From assembly GCA_036924285.1 (NCBI GenBank), contig JAYKYS010000007.1, positions 8,928,001-8,992,000 of the forward strand: 64,000 bases of DNA, read 5' to 3'. Under the pieces are notes generated by a model. That model did no database searches. It was not told the origin of the DNA and saw nothing but the letters and a program-made list of their open reading frames with translations. Of this stretch, positions 46,381 to 57,466 are shown piece after piece; the stretch's first letter is position 1; each line of letters begins with the position of its first letter. The stretch comes from Asterella californica. Taxonomy: Eukaryota; Streptophyta; Marchantiopsida; Marchantiales; Aytoniaceae. The position numbers were made by a program, and so were the translations under genes.

Positions 46381-46598
46381 TTTCGTGATCGTGGTTGGAA
46401 CAAGGCATTCTGTATTTCTGACGCTGTCGATGAGATGCACTGACTTTGCATCCGCTTCTTGAAGAGAACGTTATCGCTTTATGAATCTCTTTCGTGATCG
46501 TGGTTGGAGCAAGCTTCTTGATGTTGTCGATGGGGATGCACTGACTTTGAGTTTGCTTCCTGAGGAGCACGTTATCGCTTTATGAATCATGGATCTGT
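46381..46598. repeat. Two ~109-bp tandem units
   Basis: TTTCGTGATCGTGGTTGGA recurs at 46381 and 46490, and each unit ends with GTTATCGCTTTATGAATC. Copies differ at several positions. It lies beyond the 3' end of the LINE-like relic on the minus strand and might be part of its tail. Confidence 0.75.
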
Positions 46599-46775
46599 GC
46601 TATTTGGCTGGACTTTGATCTTGATTAGCACTGGTCGACTCTTGGACGAGGTATTGAAAGTAGATGAGAAGAGCTCGAGTTATCGTCTTTGAGATCTGAT
46701 TTCCTTTATGCTCCTTGAGTTCATTTTCGCTGTTATTCTATTGCTCGTTCGGTGGACTGTCTGTTTGATTGCTGT

Positions 46776-48284
46776 TCAACTTTTGCTGTCTTTGGTGTTA
46801 CGGGTTGCTGATTGCACGAGTGATCGTGATAAGCATTTAGTCCAGCAGTGCGTTATGACAGCCTTTGGTGCAGACAGACACACCGTAGGTGCTGAGAGGG
46901 TCCAACTACCCAAAAAAGCTGCTAGAGCAATCTCCTCCATGGATAATAAGTCCACCACGTCACATGATATCGGCAAAGATGTCTGCCTACATGCGAGAGA
47001 TCTTGCCACACAGTCAAAAGTCTCTGGTCCTACGATGTCATCAGAAATCTCCATGATCCTACTATCAAACTCTCTAAGGCGCGAGATGAAGATAGGAGAT
47101 GGAATAAGTAACCAAGACGACGAGCAATGAGATACCAAAGACAATCTGTGGGTCCTCTAACATCCTCAATATGCAAAACATCCTCCGTCATAGCAACATC
47201 TAAGAACCGGGAGACAAAATCCTCTGTACCCACCGGTACTCCGGGTACGTAAACCATCTCTAAGTGTAACAAATCCTTCCGGGAGCCGAAGGTCCGAGGG
47301 TATATCTATGGGAGACCAAGCCTTGCACGTTGACACCTTCACTCTCAGTCCTACCAAGGCCAATTGAGAGACGATGTGATCAAAGACAACACAGACTTGG
47401 TCTGCCAGATCTACGATATGCCTATCATCAGCTAGAGATGGAAAAACACAACCTAGAGCAACCAAGGCGGTGGCCATGAGTGCTCTATAGTGAGCAAAAG
47501 CAAAGAGGGATCCATCCAAAGGATCCTTCCGATGAATACTTTCAGCAGACTGTAATCCTCTCTATCGCAGGACCGTGCTAGTAATAAAGAGGAGAGGAAG
47601 AACCATAGAACGATCGTACGAAAAGAATGAGACTCGTCAGAGGTCCACCGTCATATCCATGAGCTCCCTAAAGATGGAAGCGCAAGAAATTCTACTAAAA
47701 GCATTTTCCACGTCCACTTGTAAGACAATCCAATCGAGATGAATGTCAAAGAGAGCTCTAATACCGAAAGACACCGACTCACAACCTCCATGCGTCGTAA
47801 CTCCAAACTGATGTGGACAAAAGTGGTCTCGAAAAGTATCTCGAAGCTGAAAGACAATGGTACTACTAATAAGTCGTAAGAGAATCTCGTCCATGACTAT
47901 CGGTCGAATCTCTTCATCATTCTTCGTCATGATTGAAAGTCTAGCTGTCCTCAATACTTGAGCTACAAACTGAGGAATATGTTCCTGTGCTACTGCTGTC
48001 GCTACTTGAAAGAGCTCCGTGAAACCACTAGAGAGGTCGTCTATCTGAAAACAATCTCGTAGGTGCTCGCAGACCGTCCCAGACAGACCCCTAGAAGATA
48101 GACATGGAGTTGTACACAAGACATGGACAAACAATGATCTATCAAGACATAACGACTCCTCAGGCTGATAGTCCTGAACCTCAACTGGTGGAGGATCACT
48201 CGGTGGGGGATGAAGGAAATACAACGAAACGATCGTCTCTTCAGTAGGACATGTCACTGACAAAAGATGCAATGCTCTACACGG
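46776..48284 (-). pseudogene. LINE-like (non-LTR) reverse transcriptase relic
   Basis: Read on the minus strand in several frames. 48272-47637 (211 aa) gives RPIVMDEILLRLISS, HQFGVTTHGGCESVSFGIRA and WIVLQVDVENAFSRIS with the first catalytic Asp. 47519-47166 gives FAFAHYRALMATA and CVFPSLADDRHIVDLADQ, where ADD is the catalytic pair. The thumb continues at 47272-47030 and 47144-46776 (FISRLREFDSRIME, CRQTSLPISC). The wording fits the RT family common in streptophyte and bryophyte genomes with GGxExxxxxxRA before LQVDxxNAF. Multiple frameshifts; no endonuclease seen. The 5' edge falls inside the repeat described at 48285. Confidence 0.7.
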
Positions 48285-48786
48285 TCACTTGTCGACATCC
48301 GCACATCTTGCAACTCCTCCTTGAACTTTGTTATGATGCCTCTTTGCATTTGTGCCAAAGGTCCTTTTCATTAGAGATCCCATATCTATGTCCCAAGAAG
48401 AAAAGATAAGTATACTAATTCATTGCTAAAAGAAGTTGAGTAAAAGATGATAACATGATCCGAGTAAAAATAAATAGAAGAAAATGATAAGATCTGCTAT
48501 CACAAAATTAGAAAAACATTACTTATCGATAATTGTGTTGACTGCATCATTATCATCATGGATAATCTCACTAATGTGAATGTCTTTCTCAATCAACCGC
48601 TGAATGTCTCTTTCGATAGCAGTTGTCTCTATCTGCCAAGAGCTCTCAACCTCCTTACGTGTCATTATAATCATCTCCACCACATGATTGTTGGCAGCAT
48701 TGATAAATGAAACTGTCTCATAATATCCATTATGTGATGAATCTCATCTACAGTTGACATATAGTACTAATGGATCTGCATAAGAC
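48285..48786 (-). pseudogene. Second copy of the unknown gene at 55.4-55.9 kb (inverted)
   Basis: The reverse complement of this segment matches 55372-55855. On the minus strand a 65-codon open stretch includes INAANNHVVEMIIMTRKEVE and IERDIQRLIEKDIHISEIIH. In the partner copy the same frame is broken by a TGA near 55518-55520 (SSWQI here, SS-stop-PI there). Conversely the next exon-like part (NEKDLWHKCK) has a small insertion here that shifts it. It is cut at 48284 by the LINE-like relic. Function unknown. Confidence 0.55.
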
Positions 48787-49105
48787 AAGTGAATCTAATA
48801 AAAGAGCAGTAAATTATAAAAAATACATCATTGAAGAAAATAAATCTCAGGTGATATAAAGATATTTACCAGTTGATGATAACAACGAAGAATACAAATG
48901 TGTCTTTGTGTCCTCCCATAATGACAAAGTTGCTTTACACCACCCAATAGTTCGTCCGCTCTAGCAGCTCTACTATACTCTCCAACCTGACTTAACATCC
49001 TACAACGTCGTATGCGGACGAAAGATGAGACATCACGTGTAGAGACAGACTCGCTCTTATCTCATATCGCACGTACTGATTCCTCCTGTAAGACCGCCCA
49101 ATCAC
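48787..49105. repeat. Dispersed repeat shared with 54668-54860 (direct)
   Basis: AATCTAATAAAAGAGCAG through TTTACACCACCCAATAG matches 54673-54853 in the same orientation, although the neighbouring segment (48285-48786) matches in the opposite one. The sequence past about 48960 is not found elsewhere in the window. Confidence 0.75.
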
Positions 49106-50188
49106 ATGTCCAGAATCTCCGAAGACGAACTGTCATCTCTCCATGTCTCTCTCTGTCACCTCGAGTATAACGGAGACATCAACGAGGAAGAAGGAGGAAC
49201 AGTAACCACACCACCTCGTCCTTGGTGTTTTGTGTCAACATGTCGAGAGGTAGACGAAATATCTGTCTCACCTCGTCATGATGAGCATGAGATAATCGAA
49301 AGAACAAACACGGACAAAGAAAACTCGTCTCGAACAATCTCAAATTAATGTTAGAGTGGACTCTCAATCACTCCCACGAGTTAAGAGAAACTCCAGGAAG
49401 AAGAGCTAACGGTGTCATAATGACTGCACGTGTAGACCTCTGTTCTCGGCTAACCTAAGCATCCTATGTGATATTATCATAACTCTTGTGCATCTTTCTC
49501 ACATGAGATTTTATCTCTTGTGAGATAAATAACTGATTGCACATCAGACATGATGTGTCTCGAATCAATCTCGATCTCATGAGAGAGAGTACTCATAGCT
49601 AGAAAAGAGATGATATCCAGCCAAACTGTACTCGCTTGAGATGTTTTTATTTTAGTAATAAGAACATCTCAAAAAAAGAACTCTGATATGTAGAGATAAA
49701 AACACTCTAAATGTAGCAAGAATTCTCTCAAAAGTCTCTCAAAAACCTTAAACAGACTTTGTAATACTAAAATTTCAAAAAATCCAAAAATATTTAATAC
49801 TCACTCATTTCTTCATAGAATATATCAATTGTAGAACAAAAGAACAGAAACAGAAGACGAAAATAAATATGTGACAAAAACTCCAATAACCCACCCCAAC
49901 ATACTCCACTTTCTCAAAACACATTCCCTTCCCTCCTTCTCCTCTCCCCCTCCTCCCTCCGCTCAGTTCAACAGCTCACGCAGACAAGCTTGTCCTTTAA
50001 AGTTTTCCTGTTAGAGTTTAGGTTGGGAATACGAGACGTATCCCTATCTCATGAAAACATGTATTTGTTATTGTTATTACTGATGTTATATACTGATTTA
50101 AAATCATCCATTACCTGGAAATCAGCTTGGTTAAATCAGGTTGTCGAACATTTGTATGAACTGGATACAGAAATTAGGAATTGAAGTA
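49106..50188. other. No recognised gene
   Basis: A plus-strand frame (49106-49348, Glu/Ser/Thr-rich) has no known motif. The GAGAT / CTCATGAGA-type wording between 49480 and 49620 is low-complexity. Right before the arm there is a C/T-rich stretch near 49925-49965 with no assigned role. Confidence 0.4.
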
Positions 50189-53100
50189 ACATACCAGTTT
50201 TAGGGTGTGGATTTAATACCCGCAAGTTTAGAATGCAGAGATCATAAGTAGGGTTTAGGGATGTAAAGTAGGATTAAGAAAGCATCATATGCATTTTGAT
50301 TAAGATAAAGTTTATGGAGGTACTTTGAAGTTTAAGATTATTTATAATTAATTTATGATTTAGAGTGGATTTAGGGTTAATTTTACGATTAATCATCCAT
50401 TAAACCAAGATAGGATCTACCAGATATGAAATGGTTAGATCACCACCATCTAAGGGTGATGCATGCATAAGGTATTATAATCAGTATCTCAAAATATGTA
50501 TACTAAACCTCGATATATGGACAAATAGTCATGGTAACATAGAGTACTTCTTTTTGCAGATCCGTTATCAAGTTGGGCAAGTTTAATGTGTTCATTATCC
50601 TTGCAAATATGTTTATACATACTGGTGGAATTTGTAAGGGAAAGAGAGGAAAAGTCTTCGCTGAAATGAACTGAAAAGGTTTTATTATTGCTAGAGGCCA
50701 ATTATGTGTTATCATGCTACGTAATATGCATGCTCGATGAACTTTTGGGAACTTTTGATCGATTGTTGTTATCAGAGAAACATCTAAGTGTTAAGTGAAA
50801 ATCATGTACCAAGTGAATATAAATAATATAAATAATTTATAAATAATAACGGTTAACACATGCCTAGAAATACGAAAAAACTAAGATATAAACCATAAGG
50901 CCTTGTAGACTGCCGCGCTTCTAAACTTACAAGTCCAAGAACATGTAGCTATTAGTATATTAATTTAATATTAGTTAAATTTATTATATACCCTTCCTGT
51001 TAGAAGAATTAGGTAATAATTTAAACGCTTGCATATTTGCCTCCTCCATCAAAGATGGAAGAGATGAATATGCTGGCTTGTTTTTTCTCTTCACTTCGAA
51101 GATCACTACTGTAATGCTTAGAGTTACGGTGATACTAAAGTCCTCCTAGTTGGTATACTTAAATGTGCATGCAACATGAATTTTTGGACAACATTTGCTC
51201 GTTTGGTGTTATATAAAAAGACATAATCGTTAAATGGAAATGCTATATCAAGTTGACAAAAAAAATCAAATTTATCTTTAAATACTAAATGCTAGTTAAA
51301 CTTAGAAATGCAAGAAAACCCGAGCGAGGAGTTAATCATGAGTTAGAGTTAATCATGAGTTAGTTATGAGTTAATCATAAGGAGAACGTTGACAAATACG
51401 CTCCCGAAAGTGTATATCCGAGGGCTGATCAACACCAAATCATATTTTCTTTATCGTTTTAATTTATTACCAAACTCTTTTCCAAGAAAAAATTAAATAA
51501 TAAATTAAAACCTTGCATATTTGCTTCCTCCATCACAAGATGGAGGAGATGAATATGCACAGGTGCCTCACTTTTGAATGCTATAGAGGATAATGTTTAC
51601 CCTCCTAGCAGTAGCTTCAGATGTACCCTCATGTGTTTCTCACCTTATCATAGATTGACTTTGCTTTCCTTGTTAAATCACATGTTTTGGTATTTAGAGG
51701 GTCAGAAATCCCACCGCATTCATTGCAGATGCTAGTTTACGGACCATTTTACCTAAATTATATTTGTTATTTATTCTTGCATGCTGTGATAGAATCTATC
51801 AAACAAGCATTTGAATCAAAGCTCTCTCATCAGTTTATAAATATGTATTATTTACTAAATTACTAAGTATAACTGAATAATGTTTAGAAGAAAATTGGGT
51901 GATTTCTTGGAACAAAACAGAATCTTCTCTCAGAACACAGAAGTACACGCGGAGAAATACATTAATATTGTTTTTCCCACTTTACACTGGTACTGGTGAT
52001 TTAATGGGCATTGTTCATATGCAGCCAAAGTGCACTTCTGGCCGGGGGCCGGATAACGCCAAGCGGCGAGTGCAGCTGGTTCTCGGTTGGTGAGTCGTGC
52101 GTAAGGAGGGGTTGATGGATTTTTTCTTAAAAGGACGACAGTGCGTAAAGATGACATTAAGACGTATTAAGGCGTTAGGAGTGGATCAATTTTTTTGATG
52201 TTCATGTCTAATAACATATCAATTGAATAATAAATAATTTAAAAATATTTTTTTGAAAATAGTATAATCTAATTTATCTGTGACATGTAAAGTGCATGGC
52301 GCAAATCTCGCAGATAACCCATAAGTTTTGTGCGTGAAAACGCGTTTCAGGAGCCATAAGTCCGCCGTCCAGTCCTATAAACAAATAGATTTTTTGTAGA
52401 CTTTAATTTATCACCTAACCTTCCCCACCGGAAGAGTTATGTGATAAATTAAAGCTCTTTGCATTATCACCTCTTCTGAACTTGGAAGCAGTGATAATGC
52501 AAGGAAGTCAGATTCCATGTTCGAAGGTTTAGCACACTGTTATCTTTTTCCGGTCTGATATTGAGAAATTATGGGTATAGATAATATCTTTTTTTCTGTA
52601 AATATGTGTCTTTCTCTTAGTAGTAGTATTATCCTGTTTCTCTGGTATCAGAGTAATAGAATCATAGCTGCGTATGGGAACAACCAGTTAGATTCTCTTA
52701 AACTTGTACACGTTTTCTGATACCGGTATATTTTTGAGATATGATTTAGTATATATAATTATTTACTTCTCAATGTAGTTTTGAAATTTTCTATTGTGTG
52801 TCACTAAAGTAAAATTTTAAAACATACACCGGTCAAGTAAATTTCTGCTGTATCTTCTCTCTAAGCTAAAGTAAAAGAACAAAAATACCATTTTTTCCTT
52901 TCTTTGCCTTACCACAACGCGTGTTCTAAAGATAAAATTAAAATTTAACTAACTAATATTTATGGAGCAGCGTGTTCTTTCTCAGAGCATTGGCTGCTTG
53001 GCCCTTCGGGTCTCTATTTTTCTTATACTTTGATGAGTTCTTTCAATCCGTTGGCTAATCATTGTGTCGTGTTATTATTATTATACTCCTTGTGCAACGA

Positions 53101-53786
53101 GTAACCTCGGGTAATGGTTTATCCTATACGCATATCATGATAAGACAAAGAAACTTTTTTGCTCAGTCCTCTATAGTAATAATTAAACCACGACTAGGGG
53201 TATTTGGGGTTTGGGTTACCCAGATCCCTCATTTCCTTTAAGCGGGATTAGCGAACGTCATTAGTCTGGGTAACCCCGAGTAATCTTTATATGTTCGTAA
53301 CAGATGTATTCGTGCACTAAATCATACATTCTTTATATCGATAGAGAGCTCTCAGTGAGAGAAACGAATCAAAAAAAGAATTTGTGAATATGAGTGCGTA
53401 ACAAGGAAGAAATGGACGAACGAAAATTCTGAATGAATTGTACTACGCAGATAGAGTATCTTTTCAAATTTGAATTCGATTCTCGTTCGAGCAGTTGCTT
53501 GAATTAGTCGGACAGTTGTTTGAATTGGCAGGACAGCTGCCCATACAATGTTTGAAATTTAACCTAAGATCAACGACAGTCCCGGGGCTATAGATATGAG
53601 ACAAGAACTCATCGGGAGGGCCGCAGTTAAGTTACAGAACATGACTTCCGAAAGACAAGGGAGAGGTGGGCATTCCTCTCATAGTTTCAAAATCCACAGC
53701 CCAAGCTTGCCTCCACCCGTCCAGTTTGCGCACAAAGAAACGTCAAGTTCGAGTCCACCCTTTCAGCAATTTCTCTTCTGGAATCC
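50189..53786 (-). repeat. Right arm of the ~3.5-kb inverted repeat
   Basis: Reverse complement of 12701-16240. Carries the counterparts of the three double-hairpin elements (about 50985-51073, 51455-51558 and 52401-52503) and a short extra run of GAGTTAATCATGAGTTA-type repeats at 51330-51382 that is absent from the left arm. Paired stems are retained in both arms even where bases differ. The frames that recur in both arms (for example 50489-50701 and 15749-15961) have no known domain. Confidence 0.9.
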
Positions 53787-53895
53787 AAAAGCATCCTCTA
53801 AGTTTATGAACACCTACTGTCTGCATAATTTATTCTCAGCAGAACCACCAGGTATTATTCTTTTTGATTTTTTTTTGGTATTTAGTATTTTTTAG
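53596..53895 (+). CDS. Hypothetical protein crossing the inverted-repeat edge
   Basis: A 99-aa frame, Ser/Pro/His/Gln-rich, starting inside the repeat arm and running past its edge at 53786 into unique sequence. Around 53850 the wording FSAEPP is followed by a possible donor (CCACCAG|GTATTA); an acceptor at 54384-54390 (CTTACAG) would join it to a short tail DVIPI and a stop. The left-arm copy is cut off at the repeat edge. No domain recognised; it might equally be chance. Confidence 0.3.
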   Translation: MRQELIGRAAVKLQNMTSERQGRGGHSSHSFKIHSPSLPPPVQFAHKETSSSSPPFQQFLFWNPKASSKFMNTYCLHNLFSAEPPGIILFDFFLVFSIF

Positions 53896-54413
53896 TTCAC
53901 TAACGTTGACATTATTTTCCTTTCAGCATTATGCTCTTTTCTACTTGCTAATTTATTTGTTCATTGATTTACACTTCTAATCTATCAGATTTCTCAGATT
54001 CTTACGAAATTTTTTTGGTTCATAAACGTGAGGTATTACGTATCGTCTCATATCTTCCAATATGATTGTACTGCAATGCTTTGTTTTAGTTCTAAATTTT
54101 CCAAATCTCATATGTATATACTTAGAGTTCACTACATGTTTAGGGTTTACTTCTATGCAGAGTTTGCCGTTTCTTTTCTATTTACTGTATTGAGTATGTC
54201 ATCTAATATTTTCATAAACTTTAGTTGTAGTTGAATTATCTATTCTTTTTATATCAAAATTTGAATTATTTATAATGGTTATTTTATATAGAATCAGAAA
54301 TTATTTCTGTAATGAACTTATGATTATTTCTGTACTAGGTGTGTATATGTTTGTTGTATGTTATTCCAACAGGTTTGATTTATCATCTTACAGATGTGAT
54401 TCCCATTTGAATC
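53896..54413. other. AT-rich, intron-like stretch
   Basis: Strongly T-rich sequence with no open frame of note except a hydrophobic, Phe-rich one at 54028-54234. Composition and position suggest an intron or intergenic spacer between the frames at 53596 and 54414. Confidence 0.4.
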
Positions 54414-54695
54414 ATGACGGAGCGGCGTTGGGAACAGTTCCCTTCTGATCATGTCAATTATCATGAGAGGAGACGACCCGGTGTCAAACAAGTAACTCGC
54501 ATTCCGGAGGATCTGCTAGACACATATGAGCGATTACGACATACTTTAGGACCCGGAGCTACGCACGCTCGAGTGTTGAGATGGTTGTTGGATGGTGCAG
54601 CGAGAAGAATAGAGGTGTTCGAGAGGGCACATGCAGAGCAGGTAGATCTTCCTCTAGATAGTCCAAAGTATATCAATCTAATAAAAGAGCAGTAA
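54414..54695 (+). CDS. Hypothetical basic/helical protein, unknown family
   Basis: A 93-aa frame from an ATG at 54414, rich in Arg, Glu, His and Leu: ERRWEQFPSDHVNYHERRRP, then TRIPEDLLDTYERLRHTLGP, then RVLRWLLDGAARRIEVFERA. Its codon use and amphipathic helical wording look genuine compared with the surroundings. The C-terminal part (YINLIKEQ) overlaps the repeat shared with 48787. It may be the first exon of the unknown gene that follows. I do not recognise the family; a short DNA-binding or transposon-accessory role is possible but unproven. Confidence 0.45.
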   Translation: MTERRWEQFPSDHVNYHERRRPGVKQVTRIPEDLLDTYERLRHTLGPGATHARVLRWLLDGAARRIEVFERAHAEQVDLPLDSPKYINLIKEQ

Positions 54696-55371
54696 ATTAT
54701 TAAAAAATATATCATATAAAAAATACATCATTGAAGAAAATAAAAGATCTCAGGTGATAAAAAGATATTTACCGATTGACGATAACAATGAAGAATACAA
54801 ATGTGTCTTTGTGTCCTCTCATAATGACAAAGTAGCTTTACACCACCCAATAGCTCCACCTGGAAGTCATATCAGTGAATCTCAGTAGGAACATGAAGTC
54901 TCATGACCTCAAACATACTTGCAATCGAAGTGTAACTGAAGCCCGCACACAACACAACGTGATACATTTGTGCAGTCACTTGTGGTGATCTTCGATATCT
55001 CTCCATCTCTCCCGAACAAAAACAATCACATGGCCCACATCGCATCCGAACTTCAACTGCCAACATTGTTGTAACTCTGAGATGATTGGAGTCGTGCAAT
55101 ACAATACACATCCTGCTCGAGGACACTTCACACGAAAGATCTTGCAGAACTCTATGATCTTCCCTCGCCCTCAAAGTCCATACTCAGCCACGCGTACTCG
55201 TGGCTCATCATAGACATTCCAATATCCGCTCCTCTCTCAATTCGTCGTGTTGTTTCACATCAATGACACTCGATCCGTCCACACCAGTCATATGGTCATA
55301 TTGGCTATCTGGGACACCTGATTGACTATCATAGACGATCACCCGCTCCTCTAGCTCAACGCTGATGCAGA
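54696..55371. other. Spacer with dispersed repeat and a minus-strand frame
   Basis: The first part (to about 54860) is the repeat shared with 48787-48960. The remainder has a minus-strand frame (55174-54872) without known motif. Nothing else was recognised. Confidence 0.35.
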
Positions 55372-56740
55372 TCCATTAGTACTATATGTCGATTGTAGAT
55401 GAGATTCATCACGTATGGATACCATGGGACAGTTTCATTTATCAAGGCTGCCAACAATCATGTGGTGGAGATGATTACGATGACACGTGAGGAGGTTGAG
55501 AGCTCTTGACCGATAGAGACAACTGCTGTCGAACGAGGTATTCAGCGATTGATTGAGAAAGACATTCACATTAGTGAGATTATCCATGAGGATAATCATG
55601 CAGTCGACACAATTATCAATAAGTAATGTTCTTAATTTTGTGATAGCAGATCTTATCATTTTCTTCTATTTACTTTTACTCGGACCATGTTATCATCTTT
55701 TACTCAACTTCTTTTAGCAATGAATTATTATACTTATCTTTTCTTCTTGGAGCATAGATATGGGATCTGTAATCAAAAGGACCTTTGGCCCAAATGCAAA
55801 GGCATCATAACAAAGTTCAAGGAGGAGTTGCAAGATGTACGGATGTCGGCAAGTGATCGTGTGATCTAGGATGCTAGAAGTCGGAGGGAGCTTGCTGTGT
55901 TCTCGGCCATTCAGTTGAAGATCTTTTGTCGGACAAACGGTATTCTGATTTCAGGTTCAAATATTGTGCTCGTGAATAGGGTTGTTGAGCATCTCGGTCT
56001 TTCTGCCGAGGAGTATTGGGAGCCTGAGCGAACCCGCGGGTTCAAGTACCATGAGCTTGCAGCCCAAGATATTGCATACAAGCTCAAGTCTTGGATATAC
56101 ACATGTGCTCGTAGATGCAGCGAACGGTAATATTATGTGAGTTTTTATTTATTATTTGTTATTCTTATAGAACTACAAATGATAATTTATTGATATTATA
56201 TTTCAAGTATTTCTCTAATGACTTATTCTTTCCAAAAATTGCAAACTGCAGGGGTGATATCCGTCCAAGTATAATGGTTTTAGATATCTTGACCGCGGCT
56301 TCACATTGGACGGGTGACCACTCCGACTGTCGACTTCTTCCAGGTGATCACTCTTGTACCTCACGTGCGTCAGAGAAGGTGTCTGGTATTCATATGGTGG
56401 GCCGACACATCAGGCTGCGCAGTCATTTCTGATGAAACATATCACACCATCAAAGATGCGATTCTACACGCGTGCATGAGAAAACTACATGAGCGAGACA
56501 TTTCACTCTGTCATCAACAAGTTTGCGACAAAGATGATCCATCTGGAACGTTCGCATGAGACCCGGCTAGCATGTGTTGCTCTTGATTGGAATGAAAATA
56601 TATGTCGAGAAGTGATAGCGGTGTATCCAACTCGACAAAATGACTCTAGTGTTCATAGACGACCTCAAACGAACAGAGTTGTAGTACGTTGGATGTCCAT
56701 ATGGAAGGACGAATTGAAGAGGCACATATCTGGGTACTGA
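55372..56740 (+). pseudogene. Unrecognised multi-exon gene, broken
   Basis: Exon-like segments on the plus strand. 55437-55625 (INAANNHVVE, with a TGA near 55518). About 55757-56128 (NQKDLWPKCKGIITKFKEEL, a TAG at 55867-55869, then REL AVFSAIQLKIFCRTNG, VVEHLGLSAEEYWEPERTRG, LAAQDIAYKLKSWIYTCARR). After an AT-rich gap with CTGCAG acceptor-like sequence at about 56250, frames at 56260-56740 (VDFFQVITLVPHVRQRR, CLVFIWWADTSGCAV, and VRWMSIWKDELKRHISGY). The second copy at 48285-48786 shows it is a multi-copy family, so a transposon or a rapidly changing gene family is likely. Function unknown. Confidence 0.4.
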
Positions 56741-56994
56741 GTTTCAACAGGTATAATCTATGATATTTGATACATTTGGAGATAATATATTTATTCATTA
56801 TATACTAATGTACTATATGTTGAAATCAGATTATATATGTATTTATGTAATATATCATTTCTTATTTATCCTCACCATTCCATATCTTCATTGGAAAATT
56901 TGGCAAGTTCTTACACAATTTATATCAAATTTATAATACTACTGTGATCATATTTTGCCAGGTACATTATGCTTAGTTCTTGTGGTCTTTAATC

Positions 56995-57153
56995 ATGGAT
57001 CCAGTCTATGTGTTGCAGAAGAGAACATATATTTCGAAGGTGATTGACTCTTCTTCTAACATCGAGAAAGTCACAATCAAGACACCAGATCATGCATTTG
57101 TTTTCTACACGCGGTCGGTTTCACAATCAAAACCAATGTATCATCTTTCCTAG
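56995..57153 (+). CDS. Small hypothetical frame (52 aa)
   Basis: From an ATG at 56995: MDPVYVLQKRTYISKVIDSS, later TIKTPDHAFVFYTRSVSQ, stop at 57151-57153. It lies 255 bp behind the broken gene above and follows an acceptor-like TTTTGCCAG at 56953-56961, so it may be that gene's last exon. Composition is protein-like; no domain known. Confidence 0.3.
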   Translation: MDPVYVLQKRTYISKVIDSSSNIEKVTIKTPDHAFVFYTRSVSQSKPMYHLS

Positions 57154-57420
57154 TTTTGAGTTATTTTCATAGCTCTTTCTTTGTAATACTTTCAATGGAT
57201 TCTGAGTAATTTTCCAAGGCTTCTTTTTTCATTGATGGTTTAGAAAGTTGTATATCTGTGACGAGTGCCATAGCAAAATATTACCAAAATGCACAATTCT
57301 ACAAGCGGTTCTCGAAGTAGTATATTGCTGCACATAGAAGTCATATCTGAGTCAAATGAACTGAAACCTTCTAACTCCACACAAGTTTTCCAGTCACAGA
57401 CAAGCAGAAAAATGTACTGT

Positions 57421-57466
57421 AATCTCAGTGGGAATTGAACCCACTAAACTCCGTCTGGGTTGAGAT
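57421..57466 (-). other. tRNA-like acceptor and T-arm fragment
   Basis: On the minus strand, a 7-bp stem AATCTCA / TGAGATT encloses a 5-bp stem GTGGG / CCCAC with the 7-nt loop TTCAATT, which fits a tRNA T-loop. Only 16 nt lie where the D and anticodon arms should be, so it is not a working tRNA. It could be a tRNA-derived SINE piece, a degenerate tRNA, or chance. Confidence 0.3.

Larger units (their letters stand above)
45014..46715. other. Post-Gypsy sequence with simple repeats and hairpins
   Basis: Begins with the continuation of the pre-insertion sequence. At 45108-45300 an ACGAGCACCGAG / CAGCAGAC-type simple repeat dominates and makes frames open on both strands. Three short hairpins follow at 45972-46100 and a TATAAAA at 46192-46198. 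No gene recognised. Confidence 0.5.

Noticed and set aside
12701..53786. Giant terminal-inverted-repeat transposon (Maverick- or MULE-like) spanning 41 kb
   Set aside because: No target duplication at the outer edges (CCATTAG against AAAAGCA), no transposase or replication genes of such an element that are in keeping with one unit, and the interior contains unrelated elements of different ages.
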